A DNA stretch of 64,000 bases from Chrysaora quinquecirrha (lineage: Eukaryota > Cnidaria > Scyphozoa > Semaeostomeae > Pelagiidae): positions 274,111 to 338,110 of the forward strand of contig JACTAT010000008.1 in NCBI GenBank assembly GCA_014526335.1, read 5' to 3'. Within the stretch, counting starts at the first letter, position 1; each line of letters opens with the position of its first letter. Positions 23,521 to 35,332 of this stretch are shown piece by piece. The notes beneath the pieces are model-generated. The model was given only the letters and a program-made list of their open reading frames with translations, ran no database searches and had not been told where the DNA came from. The translations under genes were made by a program, and so were the position numbers.

Positions 23521-25370
23521 ACACGGCAAATCACGTGGTTTTGTAGCGCGCGAAAATCAAATAAAATCACGTCAGCAGAAGCTCTGATCCTCTTCTTGCT
23601 TTTTTTGAAAGCAGAGCGCAACTTCTTTCTTTGATGAGCTTTATTGTAAACTAAATTATATTCCTCAAGGTAGTATTATGTACTTTTGATTTCTTTATTT
23701 GATCGATCTTCCTTTCCAAAACAAATTCGTTGTTTCACCTCACCTTATACCTTCTCTTAAATGTACGTATATCGGGCTTCTATCTAACAAGGCTAATATC
23801 TATAGATTATCTAATACTTCAAATGTCATGACTACAGTATAATCCAGTTATAACGTACTTGAAGGGACCGTTGTAATTGGTACGTTATAAGAATTAAAGG
23901 TACCCATTAGCCATGTTTGAAGAATGAGATCAGCCCAGATCAACCTATAAGGTTGCAGCTCAGGGGCGTCGCCAAAGGAGGACCCCCCCCCATGTTCAAA
24001 CGTCGGCACAAAGAAGGTTTTTCCGGCAAATGATGATATCGGTCTAGAGATTTGGGATTTCCCTTGTTCGGCACTTTTCAATAAAATCCATAGAAGCTCG
24101 GTTACAATAAACTCGACAATAAATTAGAGCATGTTTAGAGTACTAAAACGAGAAAAAATATCATTGAATATCTGCCTCGGTTTCAGTCCCTATCTTCGAA
24201 GCTTATACAGCACATACAGTATAAGGATCGATGAAATGAATAAATCAGCCACAAAACGCAGGCAAACAAGAAAAAAGTTGGATTCTTGAACAAAAAGTCA
24301 AGGGAGTGCTGTTTTTTAAATTGGATTTCATGTTGATTATCGGAAAAACAAAACTGAAAATGGGTGTGGCTACAAAAGCCATGCCCTTCTGTCGGCAAAT
24401 TTTAACTCTGTGCCCCGTTTTAATTTCTTGTTGCTCTGCCCCTGTTGCAGCTTGAAACGAATAGTGTAGAAGAATCCGCACTTTGTTCCCACTTGTTCTC
24501 TGTGATCCTAGCTGTTTCAGGCTTTGTTTTTGCCCCCCCCCCCCCCCGATCGTCTATGATCCTAATTTTGTTTCAACTTTGTCTTACTTGTTTGCCGTGA
24601 TTTCTTTTTTATGTTTGTTCTCAGTTGTCACTTTATCTTTTCAGTGATTCCCTGTTTGTACCCCCTTGTCACTTCTGATTTCATTTATTCCCACAGATTC
24701 CTACTTCGTTCCCAGTTGTTCTCTCCGATTCCAAGTTATTCCTACTTTTTCTCATCATGTTCCATTGGTTCCCTTCAGTTCCGTTTATTCCCACTCATTC
24801 CACGAGTTCCCAGCTATATTGTTTGTTCCAGATTTTAGCGCATTCATGATAATGGTTCCTAATGAGTTTGTTGTTCAAATTCTGCCAAATTTTGAAGAAT
24901 CAAAACACCCTTCTCTCAATTGTTTTGATTGTGCGCATTTCAATTGCAATTAAAACAAATGCCTCAATTCGTTGATTGTAGATTGTATACATAAAGAATA
25001 GAAATTCCTATCTTTTGTTACCACATTCCTGATTCCTATCTATCTACCTACCTATCTATCTATCTATCTATATGTATTTCATCCGGTTTGCCGAAAGCCC
25101 CTACATAATGTTTGAATTCTTCACATACAAAAATACGTTATCGTAATATAATTAGGTCTTTGTTGTTGTTGTTTCATGGATGGCGGTCAGATTTTCTCTG
25201 GCTCTTATTAAAAGTACAAAACTAATAGAAAAGAGACATCTGGTGGTTGTAATTTACGTTGAAATACAATTTTAAGGCAGCAAGGCACATATCATCCAGG
25301 TCTCCAGCCTAAATTATTAATTTTGTTAGCTGGAAGCAAAGGCTTGCTTCTTGAAGTCATTTTGGGCCTA
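23521..25370. other. spacer with simple repeats
   Basis: Contains a C run (24533-24547), a T/C-rich degenerate GTTCCC repeat (24480-24840) and (CTAT)n (25036-25073). CAGGGGCGTCGCCAAAGGAGG at about 23960 looks like a hAT-type terminus, but no partner was found. CCAGTTATAACGTAC...GTACGTTATAAG at 23845-23890 resembles a pogo/Tigger-type end. No gene seen. Confidence 0.35.
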
Positions 25371-25377
25371 AGTAAAT

Positions 25378-26367
25378 ATGGCGACAGCAGAAGGCTACAC
25401 ACAGATTTTACAGGATTCCGGAGATGATAACTATGAGTGTGGCTCTTGCAAAGAATATGTTGATGATCAGCAGGATGCCATTATGTGTGAAATTTGCAAT
25501 CTCTGGCATCACATTAAATGTGAAGGTGTTTCAATCAAAGTTTATGAAGTTAGTAAGTAAGGAGGGCAGTTCAGTTCACTGGTATTGCAAAAAATGCAAT
25601 GCCACCTTTACGAAAGTACTTGGCGCAATAAGTAGTCTAGAGTCAAGACAAGATAATACAGAACAAAAAGTTGAGGAACTAGAAAAGAGAACAAGGAAGG
25701 TTGAGGACTCAGTTGAGGTGAATAAATCACGTATAAATGATATCCATCAAAAGATTGAAAGTTCAAGTGTCAAAGTGAACAATCAGAGCATTGCTGAGCG
25801 TAAAATTGATGAATCAGCTGCACCGTTACCAAAAGAGGAAGTTGTGAAAGTAATAAGAAATGAATTAAAGCTATCCGAGAAAGAAAGTAATGAGCAAGAG
25901 GCAAGAAAAAGAAATATCATGATTTTTGGGCTGCTAGAATCAAATGCAGCCTCAGCACATGAAAGATCAAATGAAGATACAAAAGAAATTACCCGTATTT
26001 GCAAAGAACTACTTGAAGTTGATCTAAGGCAACAAGATATAGGCCAATGTACAAGAATTGGAAAGAAAGAAGAAGGGAAAAGTCGACCCTTGAGGCTGAA
26101 AATAGCAACTGAGCAGAAAAGAAAGAAATCTTTATGAATCTTAATAAGCTAAGGGAAATCAAATCAGAAGAAATCAAATTCAGATTTGATCATGATCTGA
26201 CAAAGACACAACACATAGAAAGAAAAGAGCTTGTGGACAAGGAAAACCGACTCAAGGATGATGATGTATCAAAAAACTTCAAGTTTCTGGTCAGAGGACC
26301 ACCATGGGGGATGTATATAAAGAAAATAAAGGCCAAACCAGAGCAGAAAAAGCCCATAGGGGAATGA
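25378..26367 (+). pseudogene. CR1-like LINE ORF1 with PHD finger and RRM-like region
   Basis: The N-terminus has a PHD-type finger: ECGSC, MCEIC, WHHIKC, then YCKKC after a frame change at a duplicated AGTAAGTAAG near 25550. A coiled coil follows (about 25640-25760), then RKRNIMIFGLLES, an RRM-like block typical of LINE ORF1. A second frame change near 26135 leads to the C-terminal block (RFDHDLTK, VRGPPW). It stops at 26367. ORF1 proteins are RNA-binding chaperones of target-primed reverse transcription. Two frameshifts make this a pseudogene. It overlaps ORF2 by about 60 bases. Confidence 0.8.
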
Positions 26368-26670
26368 AAGACCCTAATCAAGACAACATTGTGTTCAATA
26401 AACAAGTATGTGACCAATTTAAGTCAAAGTTGGGTTTCAATTGCATATATTTCAATGCAGACTCTTTATTAAGTAAAAAAGCAGAGCTAGAGGCTTTGGT
26501 AGCTGACCAGGACCCAGACATAATAGCAATAACAGAATCACTACCAAAGAATTATAGGGACCCCGTTCAAGAGTCAGAGTTGAGCATTAATGGATATGAC
26601 ATTCATTATAATACATTAACACAAGGAGCAAGAGGGGTTTCCTTATATACAAAGAAAACGTTGAATTGTC
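26304..26670 (+). pseudogene. LINE ORF2 N-terminus: AP-endonuclease first half
   Basis: CIYFNADSLLSKKAELEAL, DPDIIAITES and SINGYDIHYN match the start of the apurinic-like endonuclease of CR1-type LINEs (the Asn and Glu metal-ligand blocks). It breaks off after VSLYTKKTLN, where hAT-related sequence begins. The second half of the endonuclease is absent downstream as well, so sequence was lost at the insertion. Confidence 0.8.
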
Positions 26671-28900
26671 TTAATTATTTTATTTTGCTATAAAATAAGA
26701 ATTTTGTCATTATGAATCAATTAAGTTCAGTCCGCTGGGGTGTTTCTCATGTTTTCTCTTGCTCTCAAATGGGAGAAGTCTTACACACGAACAGCGCTTA
26801 CGTTTTAAGAGAGATGGAAGACCATGTCACAAAATTATCTTGAAATCAAGATCAAGAGCATCACATAGATGTTGCAGTGTTCTTGTCAGCACAAGGGTTA
26901 GCCTTTCGCGGGCATGATGAATCCCAGACGTCATCCAACCGAGGAAATTTTGCTGAGCTGCTTGATCTTATGGCAAATTACAGTAGTGAACTGAGACCTT
27001 TTCTTGACAATGAGAAGGTAACTTATACATCTCACGAACCTCAAAATGAGTTAATTGAATGTATATACGAAGAAGTGAAATCAGAAATCCAGAAGCGTAT
27101 AGACAACTCGTCTTACTTAGCGGTAATGATGGACGATACCAGCGATTTTAGTAACGTCGAACAGTCAGTTGTGTCTGTTAGGCTGATAAACGATGGACAA
27201 ATTGAAGAACACATGCTAGGTTTAATCGATTCATCAAACGATCAGTCTGCCGATGGTCTTACCACTGTTCTCTTGGACACCCTTGCCAAATTCAAAGTGA
27301 CACCCGAACTGAGCTCGAAAAAACTAGTTGGCCAGTCATACGATGGAGCCCCAGCCATGAGTGGACATCTAAATGGTGTGCAAGCTCAAGTGCAGGAGAA
27401 GTTCCCTTTGGCCATTTATAGTCATTGTGTAGCACATCGAATGTCCTTGTGCGCTTCGCAAACATCGAAGAACATCACAGAAGTTTCATCTTTTTTTGAT
27501 ATCGTCGACAGCCTAATACGTTTTTTCAGAAGCAGTCCCAAAAGAACACATTTACTGGGTCGTAATCTTCCCAAACCTGGAGATACTCGCTGGCTCTCTC
27601 GTGACACTGCAATAAGTGCCTTAGATAACTCATACGAAGAGGTTGGAACTGTTTTGTTCGAGATGTCAAGAGACACCAATGAAGAGGCAGAGACACGTGC
27701 ATCTGCAAGAGGCCTTTGTGCGAAGATGCAGAAACCCACGTTGGATGCTGTTCAAGTGTCATCCATGGTTAATGACTTGAAACTCGTTCTGCAAAGCCTT
27801 AATTTCGAACAAATATGGGGAGATGCTCTTGCCATGGATCCAGAAATTCCTGCTGTTCGAAGAAGAGCTGGATGGCGTGGAGTAGATGAAGGAGTTGATG
27901 GGTCAGAGAATAGCTGGAGAAATCTCTTGATTAATGTTGCCACGAGGGTTTCAAGAGAATTTTCTGATCAACTGAGCTGGCGCTTTGAAAATCTTCAAAA
28001 GTTTAAATGGATGGAAATAATTCACCCCATGGAATTTGAGCGCATGAAGAAGATGACTCCCAGAGATCACAGAGCACTTCTGAATGAACTTGCTGTTCTA
28101 TACCCTGACGTTGTCCCTGATGTGGTTGCTCTTGAGCATTGTTTAAATGTTCTGTACAACAACAGAGAAATTGCTCTACTCCTTGAAAAATTGCTGCGGG
28201 AGAGGGATGCTAGTATAGCAAAAAAGAGAGATAGAAGAAGAAAGGCAAGAGGTGCGAGCTCAAATGATGAAAATATTGAAGATGCTGATGAGTTTGAAGC
28301 TGCAGATCAATCGGAAGTGGATTTGGAGGCTGTTATCACTGGAAAGCCTTCAATTCAAGATCTGCTTGACGTGATAAAACGGGCCGAGCTACACGATGCA
28401 TTACCCCAGGCAATGAAGGTACTTGAACTTGCTGCTGTAACTCCCTTGACTAGTGTTCATTGCGAAAGAGTTTTCAGTCGCATGAAGAGGGTAGTTTCAG
28501 CAACAAGGTCAAGGATGCTCCAGAAAAGAAAAGAGATGCTTCTGTTGCTCCTTGTTGAGGAAAAAATCTTGAGAGGGCTGTCTGAGCAGCCAGATTTTAA
28601 ACCTAATATTATAGCGAGGTTCAAATCATTTAACCAGAGAAGGATGGACAGATTCTCCAGGAAGTAACTTTTTTGAGAAACATACAGAAACTCATTTTGA
28701 ATTATTTTGACTTTTAAACTTATATTACTCTTTGCTTTTACAATTTATATAGCTTGTGTGGTTATACAGATTTTAGATATTACTGTACCAATGGCAGGAT
28801 ATAAGTCCTAGCTAGAGTTTTGTTATGCTTGAAATCGTATCGCTCTTAGCGCCTATGTAAAGTATTATTATATTTTAAAGATTAATAACAGTAAAATATC
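26670..28900 (+). mobile_element. hAT element (hAT2) inserted in LINE endonuclease; ends not resolved
   Basis: A hAT transposase gene splits the LINE ORF2. I could not find TIRs or an 8-bp duplication, so the limits are set by where LINE homology stops and resumes. The endonuclease C-terminal half is missing, consistent with a deletion at one border. Confidence 0.6.
26844..28667 (+). CDS. hAT-family transposase, ZMYM1/DUF4371-like, long intact ORF
   Basis: About 607 codons without a break, but no ATG before the homology starts: the frame opens at 26844 after a stop, and the N-terminal zinc finger expected upstream is missing or in another frame. LAFRGHDES and NRGNFAELLDLM are typical of this family's start. 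hAT catalytic signatures are present: VMMDDTSD (first Asp), GQSYDGAPAMSG (second Asp), HCVAHRMSLC, TRWLSR, and the C-terminal dimerisation block TSVHCERVFSRMK with the catalytic Glu. A charged Lys/Arg- and Asp/Glu-rich segment precedes that block. Function: cut-and-paste transposition. Intactness suggests recent activity or selection, but the missing start argues against a working gene here. Confidence 0.85.
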   Translation, partial: NQDQEHHIDVAVFLSAQGLAFRGHDESQTSSNRGNFAELLDLMANYSSELRPFLDNEKVTYTSHEPQNELIECIYEEVKSEIQKRIDNSSYLAVMMDDTSDFSNVEQSVVSVRLINDGQIEEHMLGLIDSSNDQSADGLTTVLLDTLAKFKVTPELSSKKLVGQSYDGAPAMSGHLNGVQAQVQEKFPLAIYSHCVAHRMSLCASQTSKNITEVSSFFDIVDSLIRFFRSSPKRTHLLGRNLPKPGDTRWLSRDTAISALDNSYEEVGTVLFEMSRDTNEEAETRASARGLCAKMQKPTLDAVQVSSMVNDLKLVLQSLNFEQIWGDALAMDPEIPAVRRRAGWRGVDEGVDGSENSWRNLLINVATRVSREFSDQLSWRFENLQKFKWMEIIHPMEFERMKKMTPRDHRALLNELAVLYPDVVPDVVALEHCLNVLYNNREIALLLEKLLRERDASIAKKRDRRRKARGASSNDENIEDADEFEAADQSEVDLEAVITGKPSIQDLLDVIKRAELHDALPQAMKVLELAAVTPLTSVHCERVFSRMKRVVSATRSRMLQKRKEMLLLLLVEEKILRGLSEQPDFKPNIIARFKSFNQRRMDRFSRK

Positions 28901-28909
28901 CGTCCCAGC

Positions 28910-30979
28910 CGCCGCTGAATGGAAGAACAAACTACAAGAAATGTCAACTGAAGATGCATGGAAATTCATCAAAAAGAACATAGCCTATGGGATTGAAAAA
29001 TATATCCCTTCTAAACAAAGTAGCACGTTTGGTTTGAAGCGGAAACCACTCTGGATGAATAGTACGGCTCTCTTGCAAAACTTAAAAAGAAAAGAGCTGC
29101 TTATAAAAAGTATCTGTTAACCAAAGAAGGAAAAGATTATGCTGAATATGCAAAATTTAGAAATCAATCTAAATGGGAGATAAAGAAGGCTAAAAAAGTA
29201 TTTGAAATGGAAATAGCAAGACAGGCAAAAAATAACCCGAAAGCGTTTTATAATTACACTAAGTCAAAGCTCAAAACAAGAGCAGGGGTTAGTGACTTAA
29301 AGAAACCAGATGGATCAGTGACTCGTACCAGTTTGGAAAAGGCGGAGGTATTGAATGATTACTTCACAAGTGTTTTCACACAGGAGGATGTTACCAACAT
29401 ACCCGAGGCGGAAAAATGGAATGGAGATAGTTTTCTCGATGATCTGGTAATAAATGAGGATCAGGTGAAAAAGAAGCTGACCGGCCTGAAGATTGACAAA
29501 TCACCAGGTCCGGACGGAATGCACCCACGCATTATAAAGGAACTAGGTGACACGATAGCAAGTCCCTTATGCATTCTCTTCAATAAGTCTGTATTAGAAA
29601 GAACGATTCCCCAAGAATGGAAGGATGGACATGTCACTCCAATTTTCAAGAAAGGAAGCAAATCGGACAGAAGCAATTATCGACCAGTAACACTGACATC
29701 AATAGTATGCAAAGTAATGGAACATTTTGTAAGAGAGGCTGTGCTGAACCACATGAGGAAGCATTTAGTCGAATGTCAACACGGGTTTATTGGAGGCAGA
29801 TCCTGTACAACAAATCTACTGGAAGTAATTGACATCTGGACTAAATTACTAGACGAAGGAAAAGCACTTGATGTAATATACTTGGACTTTTCGAAAGCTT
29901 TTGACACTGTCCCTCATCAAAGACTGTTAAGGAAACTAAGTAACTATGGCATTAGAGGAAATGTGTTAGGATGGATACAGGTTTTCCTATCTGATAGACG
30001 GCAACGTGTAACGGTTAGCGGATCGTACTCTAACTGGTCACCTGTCCTTAGTGGAATCCCACAAGGGAATGTATTAGGACCTGTCCTTTTTTTCTGTTAT
30101 GTGAATGATATGCCAGTTGTAATCGAAACTGGGATAAGTATGTTTGCAGATGACACAAAACTTTTCTCGAGTATAGACAGTGATCTTGATTTTCAGAGTT
30201 TACAGAATGATCTGAATAAGCTTCAGCGGTGGGCAGAGGTGTGGCAACTACGATTCAATGCATCAAAATGTAAGGTTATGCACTTAGGGAGAAAGAATGA
30301 GGAAAGGTGCTACAGTATCAATGATGGACCAAATAACGTGAAATTGGAAGTCAGTACTTGTGAGAAAGACCTAGGGGTGCATGTGGATAACAAGCTTAAG
30401 TTTAACGTTCAAGCGGAGATAGCAGCTAACAAGGGTAATAAAATTCTTGGATTAATACGTAGATCATTTACATATTTGGATAGAGACGTTATGATACAAC
30501 TTTTCAAAGCACTAGTTAGACCTCATCTCGAGTACGGAAATTCAATTTGGTCTCCGTTTTATAAAAAGGATATAACGGTAATCGAAAATGTACAAAGAAG
30601 AGCAACTAAGCTTATATCAGATCTGAAAGATTTGCCATATCAGGAACGACTGCGGGGTTTGAACCTACCAAGCCTAGTATATCGTCGTCTGCGCGGAGAT
30701 CTAATCGAAACATATAAATACACGCATAACCTTTACAATATAGAAAGTAACGCGTTATTACCAAGAGCCACTGGCAATACTAGAGGGCACAGTTTAAAGT
30801 TGTCAAAGCAGAGATTCAACCTTGATGTGAGAAAACGATTTTACAGCAATAGAGTTTTCAATTACTGGAACAGTTTGCCGGGAGATGTTGTAAATGCCAG
30901 AAGCATAAACAGTTTCAAAAATAAATTTGACACATTTTATAAAGACAAAATATTCTCTACAGACCCTAGCGCATTTTAA
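28910..30979 (+). pseudogene. CR1-like LINE ORF2 reverse transcriptase part
   Basis: Resumes in the linker after the endonuclease (AEWKNKLQEMS, KYIPSK), changes frame near 29060, then stays open to 30979. RT blocks: SPGPDGMHPRIIK, NYRPVTLTS, HGFIGGRSC, YLDFSKAFDTVPH, SGIPQGNVLGP, SMFADDTKLF (catalytic FADD intact), LGVHVDNKLKF, and a C-terminal block ending FNYWNSLPGDVV. Function: target-primed reverse transcription. The RT domain itself is intact; the element is dead because of the insertion and frameshift upstream. A (TATAAG)n-like run at 31160-31195 may be the tail. Confidence 0.88.
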
Positions 30980-30999
30980 CAATAAACAAAAACACATAA

Positions 31000-31715
31000 A
31001 TTTAAATTATAACATATTAATGGGGTCTGCTCGAGTAAAAGGGGTAGGCTTGCGGCTGATGGTTTTGATTACAATTTTCTTTCTTTGCCCCCCCGGCTCT
31101 CCTTTTTGCTCGAGTTGCCCCTATATGAGTTTGCTACAGGCTCTTAGCCTACTGCAAAAATGTATAAGTATAAGTAAAAGTATAAGTATAAACAGGCTAT
31201 TTTCTTTTGTTCTCCGAGTTCAGGGACAATTAAAATGGTACGTTATATCTTAGAGTACTTTATAAGCGAGTACGTACCGGATTATACTGTATCTATATAT
31301 AATTTCGATGATGTTGCTGATGTTAAGCAAGCTATATTTAAATGGTTAACGCTAAAACATTGTGCCACTAAAGAAGAATACACTCGAGTACGGAAAACTC
31401 GAGAAGCAACGAAACCTCGTACACTTGGAGACAGTTTGGATAAAGTCCATTAGTATCTAGTAGATATTGAACTTTTCATTGTGAGCATACGTTCAAGTTT
31501 GATTTTTTTATTAGGTATGAAATGAGGTTGACCCTGTATGCATTATTATCCATTGATTTTGAGTTATTATCCATACCTGTTTCGTAGTTATTTGCAGTAG
31601 TTAGGTATGGGCATGTTTTTCTGAACCTCTAAAATCTTTCGAGTATCGAAAACAAAAAGCATCCAAAACCCGGGATTGGCACTCCTTCTCGGGTAGTGTC
31701 GATTTCGCCTCTTTT
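31000..31715. other. LINE 3' flank, no clear gene
   Basis: Contains AT-rich sequence and a short TATAAG/TAAG run (31158-31192). A 72-codon frame at 31235-31453 starts with ATG but shows no known motif. Confidence 0.3.
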
Positions 31716-31716
31716 T

Positions 31717-32715
31717 TAGTCCAGTAGTTTTTGGGAAAATATAGCTGGAACCAAGAACAAAATAGTATAAAGCTTAAACTTCGTCAGTTGGTGCAGAAAG
31801 GTATCAGTAGTTACCAAAAAAAAAATCCCCATGAATCCCACTCCGGGAAATGGGGTTTTGGGGGGAAAATCCATAATGGCGGGCGCCCAAATCAACTAAA
31901 AGATCAGCCCTCCAACCTTATACCATACAAATTCTGTCCTGAAACCGGTTATTTTTCGATTTTCGCAGCATGTTCAGCAAGTTGGTGCCCTCGTTGTTCC
32001 CTGCCCCCAAGGTACTGTGCCTTGCTTATTGATAATTTAATGCGCAGCGGGGTCATTACTGGGCTTAATAACATAGAAAGATATTATTTCATGCTTAATG
32101 TAACACAGAAGGAGTTTCTTGTTGTTTCCTTCATTAAAAAATATTGCAGTATGTAACATACTGACATTTTCGCATCTTTTTAGTTTATACTGTTCAAGAA
32201 GCAGCCCTGCGCAGCCTATATTCTTTATTTGCCAACCCATACTTATCATGAAACCAATTGGTTTTTTCAGGATAAAAGACAGATTGAAAAGCTGATTGAT
32301 GATGACAGTGACGAGGAAAGGAACATTTTTGAAGATTTCTTTGGGCATTGACCTGTTTCCTGGCCGGGTAATTTTTGTTCCATCTAAATTTTGTACCTAT
32401 TTTTTTCAAAATTACTTTAACAAAGTTAGCGACTGCTCAAAAACTATATATTTTAGGGGTACTGTTCTAATGCGATTTGGAATCAGCATTGAATTCTCTT
32501 TCGAATGAGGTATAATGCATGTAGTTTTGACGAGATCACAATTTTAGTCGATTTGGGCGCCCGCCATTATGGATTTGCCCTCCAAAACCCCATTTCCCGG
32601 AGTGGGATTCATGGGGATTTTTTTTTGGTAACTACTGATACCTTTCTGCACCAACTGACGAAGTTTCAGCTTTATACTATTTTGTTCCGGGTAAAATCTT
32701 AAAACGACTGGACTA
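31717..32715. mobile_element. MITE/foldback with about 165-bp TIRs (TAGTCCAGTNGTTTT)
   Basis: 31717-31885 is the inverted copy of 32548-32715: both run TAGTCCAGT-GTTTT, GAACAAAATAGTATAAAG, CAGTTGGTGCAGAAAGG, ATCCCCATGAATCCCAC, and ATAATGGCGGGCGCCC. The interior part 31890-32157 recurs at about 50113-50370 (inverted) and 57310-57560. No clear target duplication found. Confidence 0.65.
32272..32351 (+). other. exon-like terminal coding fragment (tentative)
   Basis: A TTTTTTCAG acceptor at about 32271 precedes an acidic frame (IEKLIDDDSDEERNIF...) ending in TGA at 32351. It looks like the last exon of a transposon gene but I cannot name the family. Confidence 0.2.
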
Positions 32716-33138
32716 TTAGCGCCGGGTATAAAGCCAATTGTCAAAAGGAATGTTTGTTCTAGCGGACTGTGCGAGGATCCCTTCTGCTTTCGAAAAAACT
32801 ATTTCTAAATGCACGTTTTTATATATAAGGAACACATTTCTAAAGAACTTGAGGCTGACCTTTTCTAAAAGTCAATAAACTGGAAGAAACTATTGAGACT
32901 CCAATGAAAAACTAAGAATAACTTTTTTAAACAAGACGGATTACACAACTGACTAACATAGCCAAAGTACAAGATATTTCCCATAGTAGCTACTTCCCAA
33001 AAAGAGTCAATTTACGTTGAAAGTTAGAAAACGAGGCAAATTTAAATGAACTTGTTTTAAACATTAGTATTGAAGCATGTTTCACTACAAGAAACATTAA
33101 AAGGAATGTTCAGCCTCATTTTGTTAACAAAAAAAGGA

Positions 33139-33293
33139 ACACCGTATTAGACATGGTAGTTACCACTTGTCATGACAAGCCTTTGATATTTAGTAGGGCC
33201 ACGTTTCGGCAGAGATCCGCTCCCGACACGCTCCCCTACTAAATATCAAAGGCTTGCCATGATAAGTGGTGACTATCATGTCTAATACGGTGT
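33139..33293. mobile_element. near-perfect hairpin MITE
   Basis: Arms begin and end ACACCGTATTAGACATG and meet through TTTGATATTTAGTAGGG around a short loop (about 33205-33232). A second copy is at 51047-51199. It is absent from the right palindrome arm, which has a 584-bp deletion there. Confidence 0.75.
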
Positions 33294-33745
33294 CAGAAAC
33301 AGCCTTGATAAGTTCGAATATATTTACTCAAATAAAGGAACTTCAGCCTGCGTTGAAAAAAATAAAACATACATATATGATATATTGTTATCTTATCTCA
33401 CAAGCCTTTTACGCAACGAAATACAGGCTCTGATATTATTTGGACTGCAAAAGAACGAGCAAAACTCGATCAAAGTACCATTCACGAGTGCGTTCTGCAA
33501 TCTTTTTATGCTGAAGAAGTTCAATGAATGGAGGATCAAAGCATGATCAAAGCTTCTCCAACTGATCTGAAATCGCAGAAGTTTATCACTGTTTTCTAAA
33601 CGAGTTTACTCAGTTCCCAGTTTACCCAGAAATCCCAGAAATTTCTTGTATCTTCACGCGAGATTCTGGATCCTGCTTTCCCGGGGTTTTTTATCATTTC
33701 CCCAGCTCGAGTTTTTCCCGGGAATCCTTGGATTTGACCCAGCTA

Positions 33746-33967
33746 CACTCTTTTTTTTATAAGAACAATTTCATAAGAACACGAGCCTTGATTTTGCCCA
33801 GATTTTAAGAACAAAATAAGAACATGCTGAGGCGGCCTTTTCAAAAGCCCTAAGCATATCAGCTATATATGTAAACAAAGAAATGGACAAGAATGCTGCA
33901 TGTTCACATAAACCTAGTACCACCCAAGACAATCATTGAAAAATATAGATATCCGCCAGGAATTAAG
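33746..33967 (+). mobile_element. TA-flanked MITE, truncated copy (A)
   Basis: Starts after TA with CACTCTTTTTTTTATAAG and matches the first part of the full copy at 51652-52010. It stops at 33967 where P2 begins; its right half is missing. Confidence 0.75.
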
Positions 33968-35089
33968 ATAGTCAAAACAAAAGTATAGTCTGGAAACAAG
34001 GCCACTTCTTTTGTTCTATGTTAATTTTTTGCGAATTTTTAGAACCCAGTTCCAGTGAGAGTGCATAGCTGGCACCTTCGCAGGATTTCAACATGTCTCC
34101 AGTATAAAATCTGGGAGAATGCCCTGCGCAAATTGTGAAATCTATGGTTGTTGCGTATCCAGAAAAGCTCAATATAAAGATATTAGTATTTCTAAGGTTC
34201 AAAAAATACAAGACGATTTTCATAATCGCTGGAGTGCAGGATTTTTGTCAGTTGTGACCTGGGATAGAGTCATTGGAAGGAAGCCTCAAACGACAGATTG
34301 AAAATGACAATATTAGAGTTTGTGAACTGCATTTCAAGCCTGAAGAAATCAATCATCGTAAGTTTGTTATTTAATATTGATATTTAGCACAATCAAATAT
34401 TGAATGGCTGCTCCATATGCCTTGGTGTTCTTGGAAATAACATAACTAACTGTAACCCAGTGTTTTTCCACCATAATGTGCAAAGAAAGCACAACTATTC
34501 AGAAGCGTCATTTAAACCATTGGATCAGGTAGAATACTTGAGAAGCCCAGGGTGTGCTATGCTAATGCTACCTGAACAAGAACAAGCATCTTCATGTAAT
34601 AGCTGCTCCAAACTCATGAAATCTGAGGCGATACTTCAAAAACAGAAGTCCAGACGCTTAGATACTCCTGCAAGCTTAAAGGCTCCACTCACTTGTACAT
34701 CTACATCAAGATTGAAACTCACAATACAACAAGATCGAGCAAAAAACAAAGAACTACAACTTCAACTTGAGAGAATGAGAAATGAACTGACAACAAAATC
34801 TATGCCAGTAACTTCAGAACTTGAATCTGATTTGGTAACAATCATGTCTGGAGTAGATAAATCATCTATGCCACCATTTATGAAGCTATTTTGGGATGAA
34901 CAGCAGAAGTACTTGAAAAGTCCCAGTAAGGGGATTCGTTATCATCCCATGATCATTCGCTATTGTTTAGGGCTGGCTGCAAAATCACCTGCCGCCTATG
35001 ATGACCTACGCTATGATCAAGGTAAAGGAACTGGTGTATTAATTCTACCAAGTCGTCGTCGCCTTCGGGATTATAAGAATTATATTAGA

Positions 35090-35097
35090 CCCAAGCA
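35090..35097. repeat. hAT1 target site duplication, left
   Basis: CCCAAGCA directly before the hAT1 left TIR. The identical 8 bases follow the right TIR at 38814-38821. Confidence 0.95.
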
Positions 35098-35332
35098 CAG
35101 GCCTCGCCAGGAAGATTTTAGTAGGTGGGCGGTAATTGCTCCCCTCGGAAAGTTCAGGCGGGCGGTTTTTTTAATCTCCTTTAAGTGGCTATTAAAGGGT
35201 ATGATACAGTACTACACGAAAGAAAACAATGTTTTTAACAAGAAGAACACATTTAAACTAATTGAAACCAATTACAAAATTCAGAAAAAAAGAAATCATA
35301 CAGGAAACTCTTATATGATAATTAAAGAACGT

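Larger units (their letters stand above)
32481..33967 (+). repeat. locus-1 copy of duplicated segment, part 1
   Basis: Near-identical to 50389-51875 in the same orientation. It is interrupted at 33967/33968 by P2; homology to locus 2 resumes at 40570. It contains a hairpin MITE (33139-33293) and the first part of a TA-flanked MITE. Confidence 0.85.
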
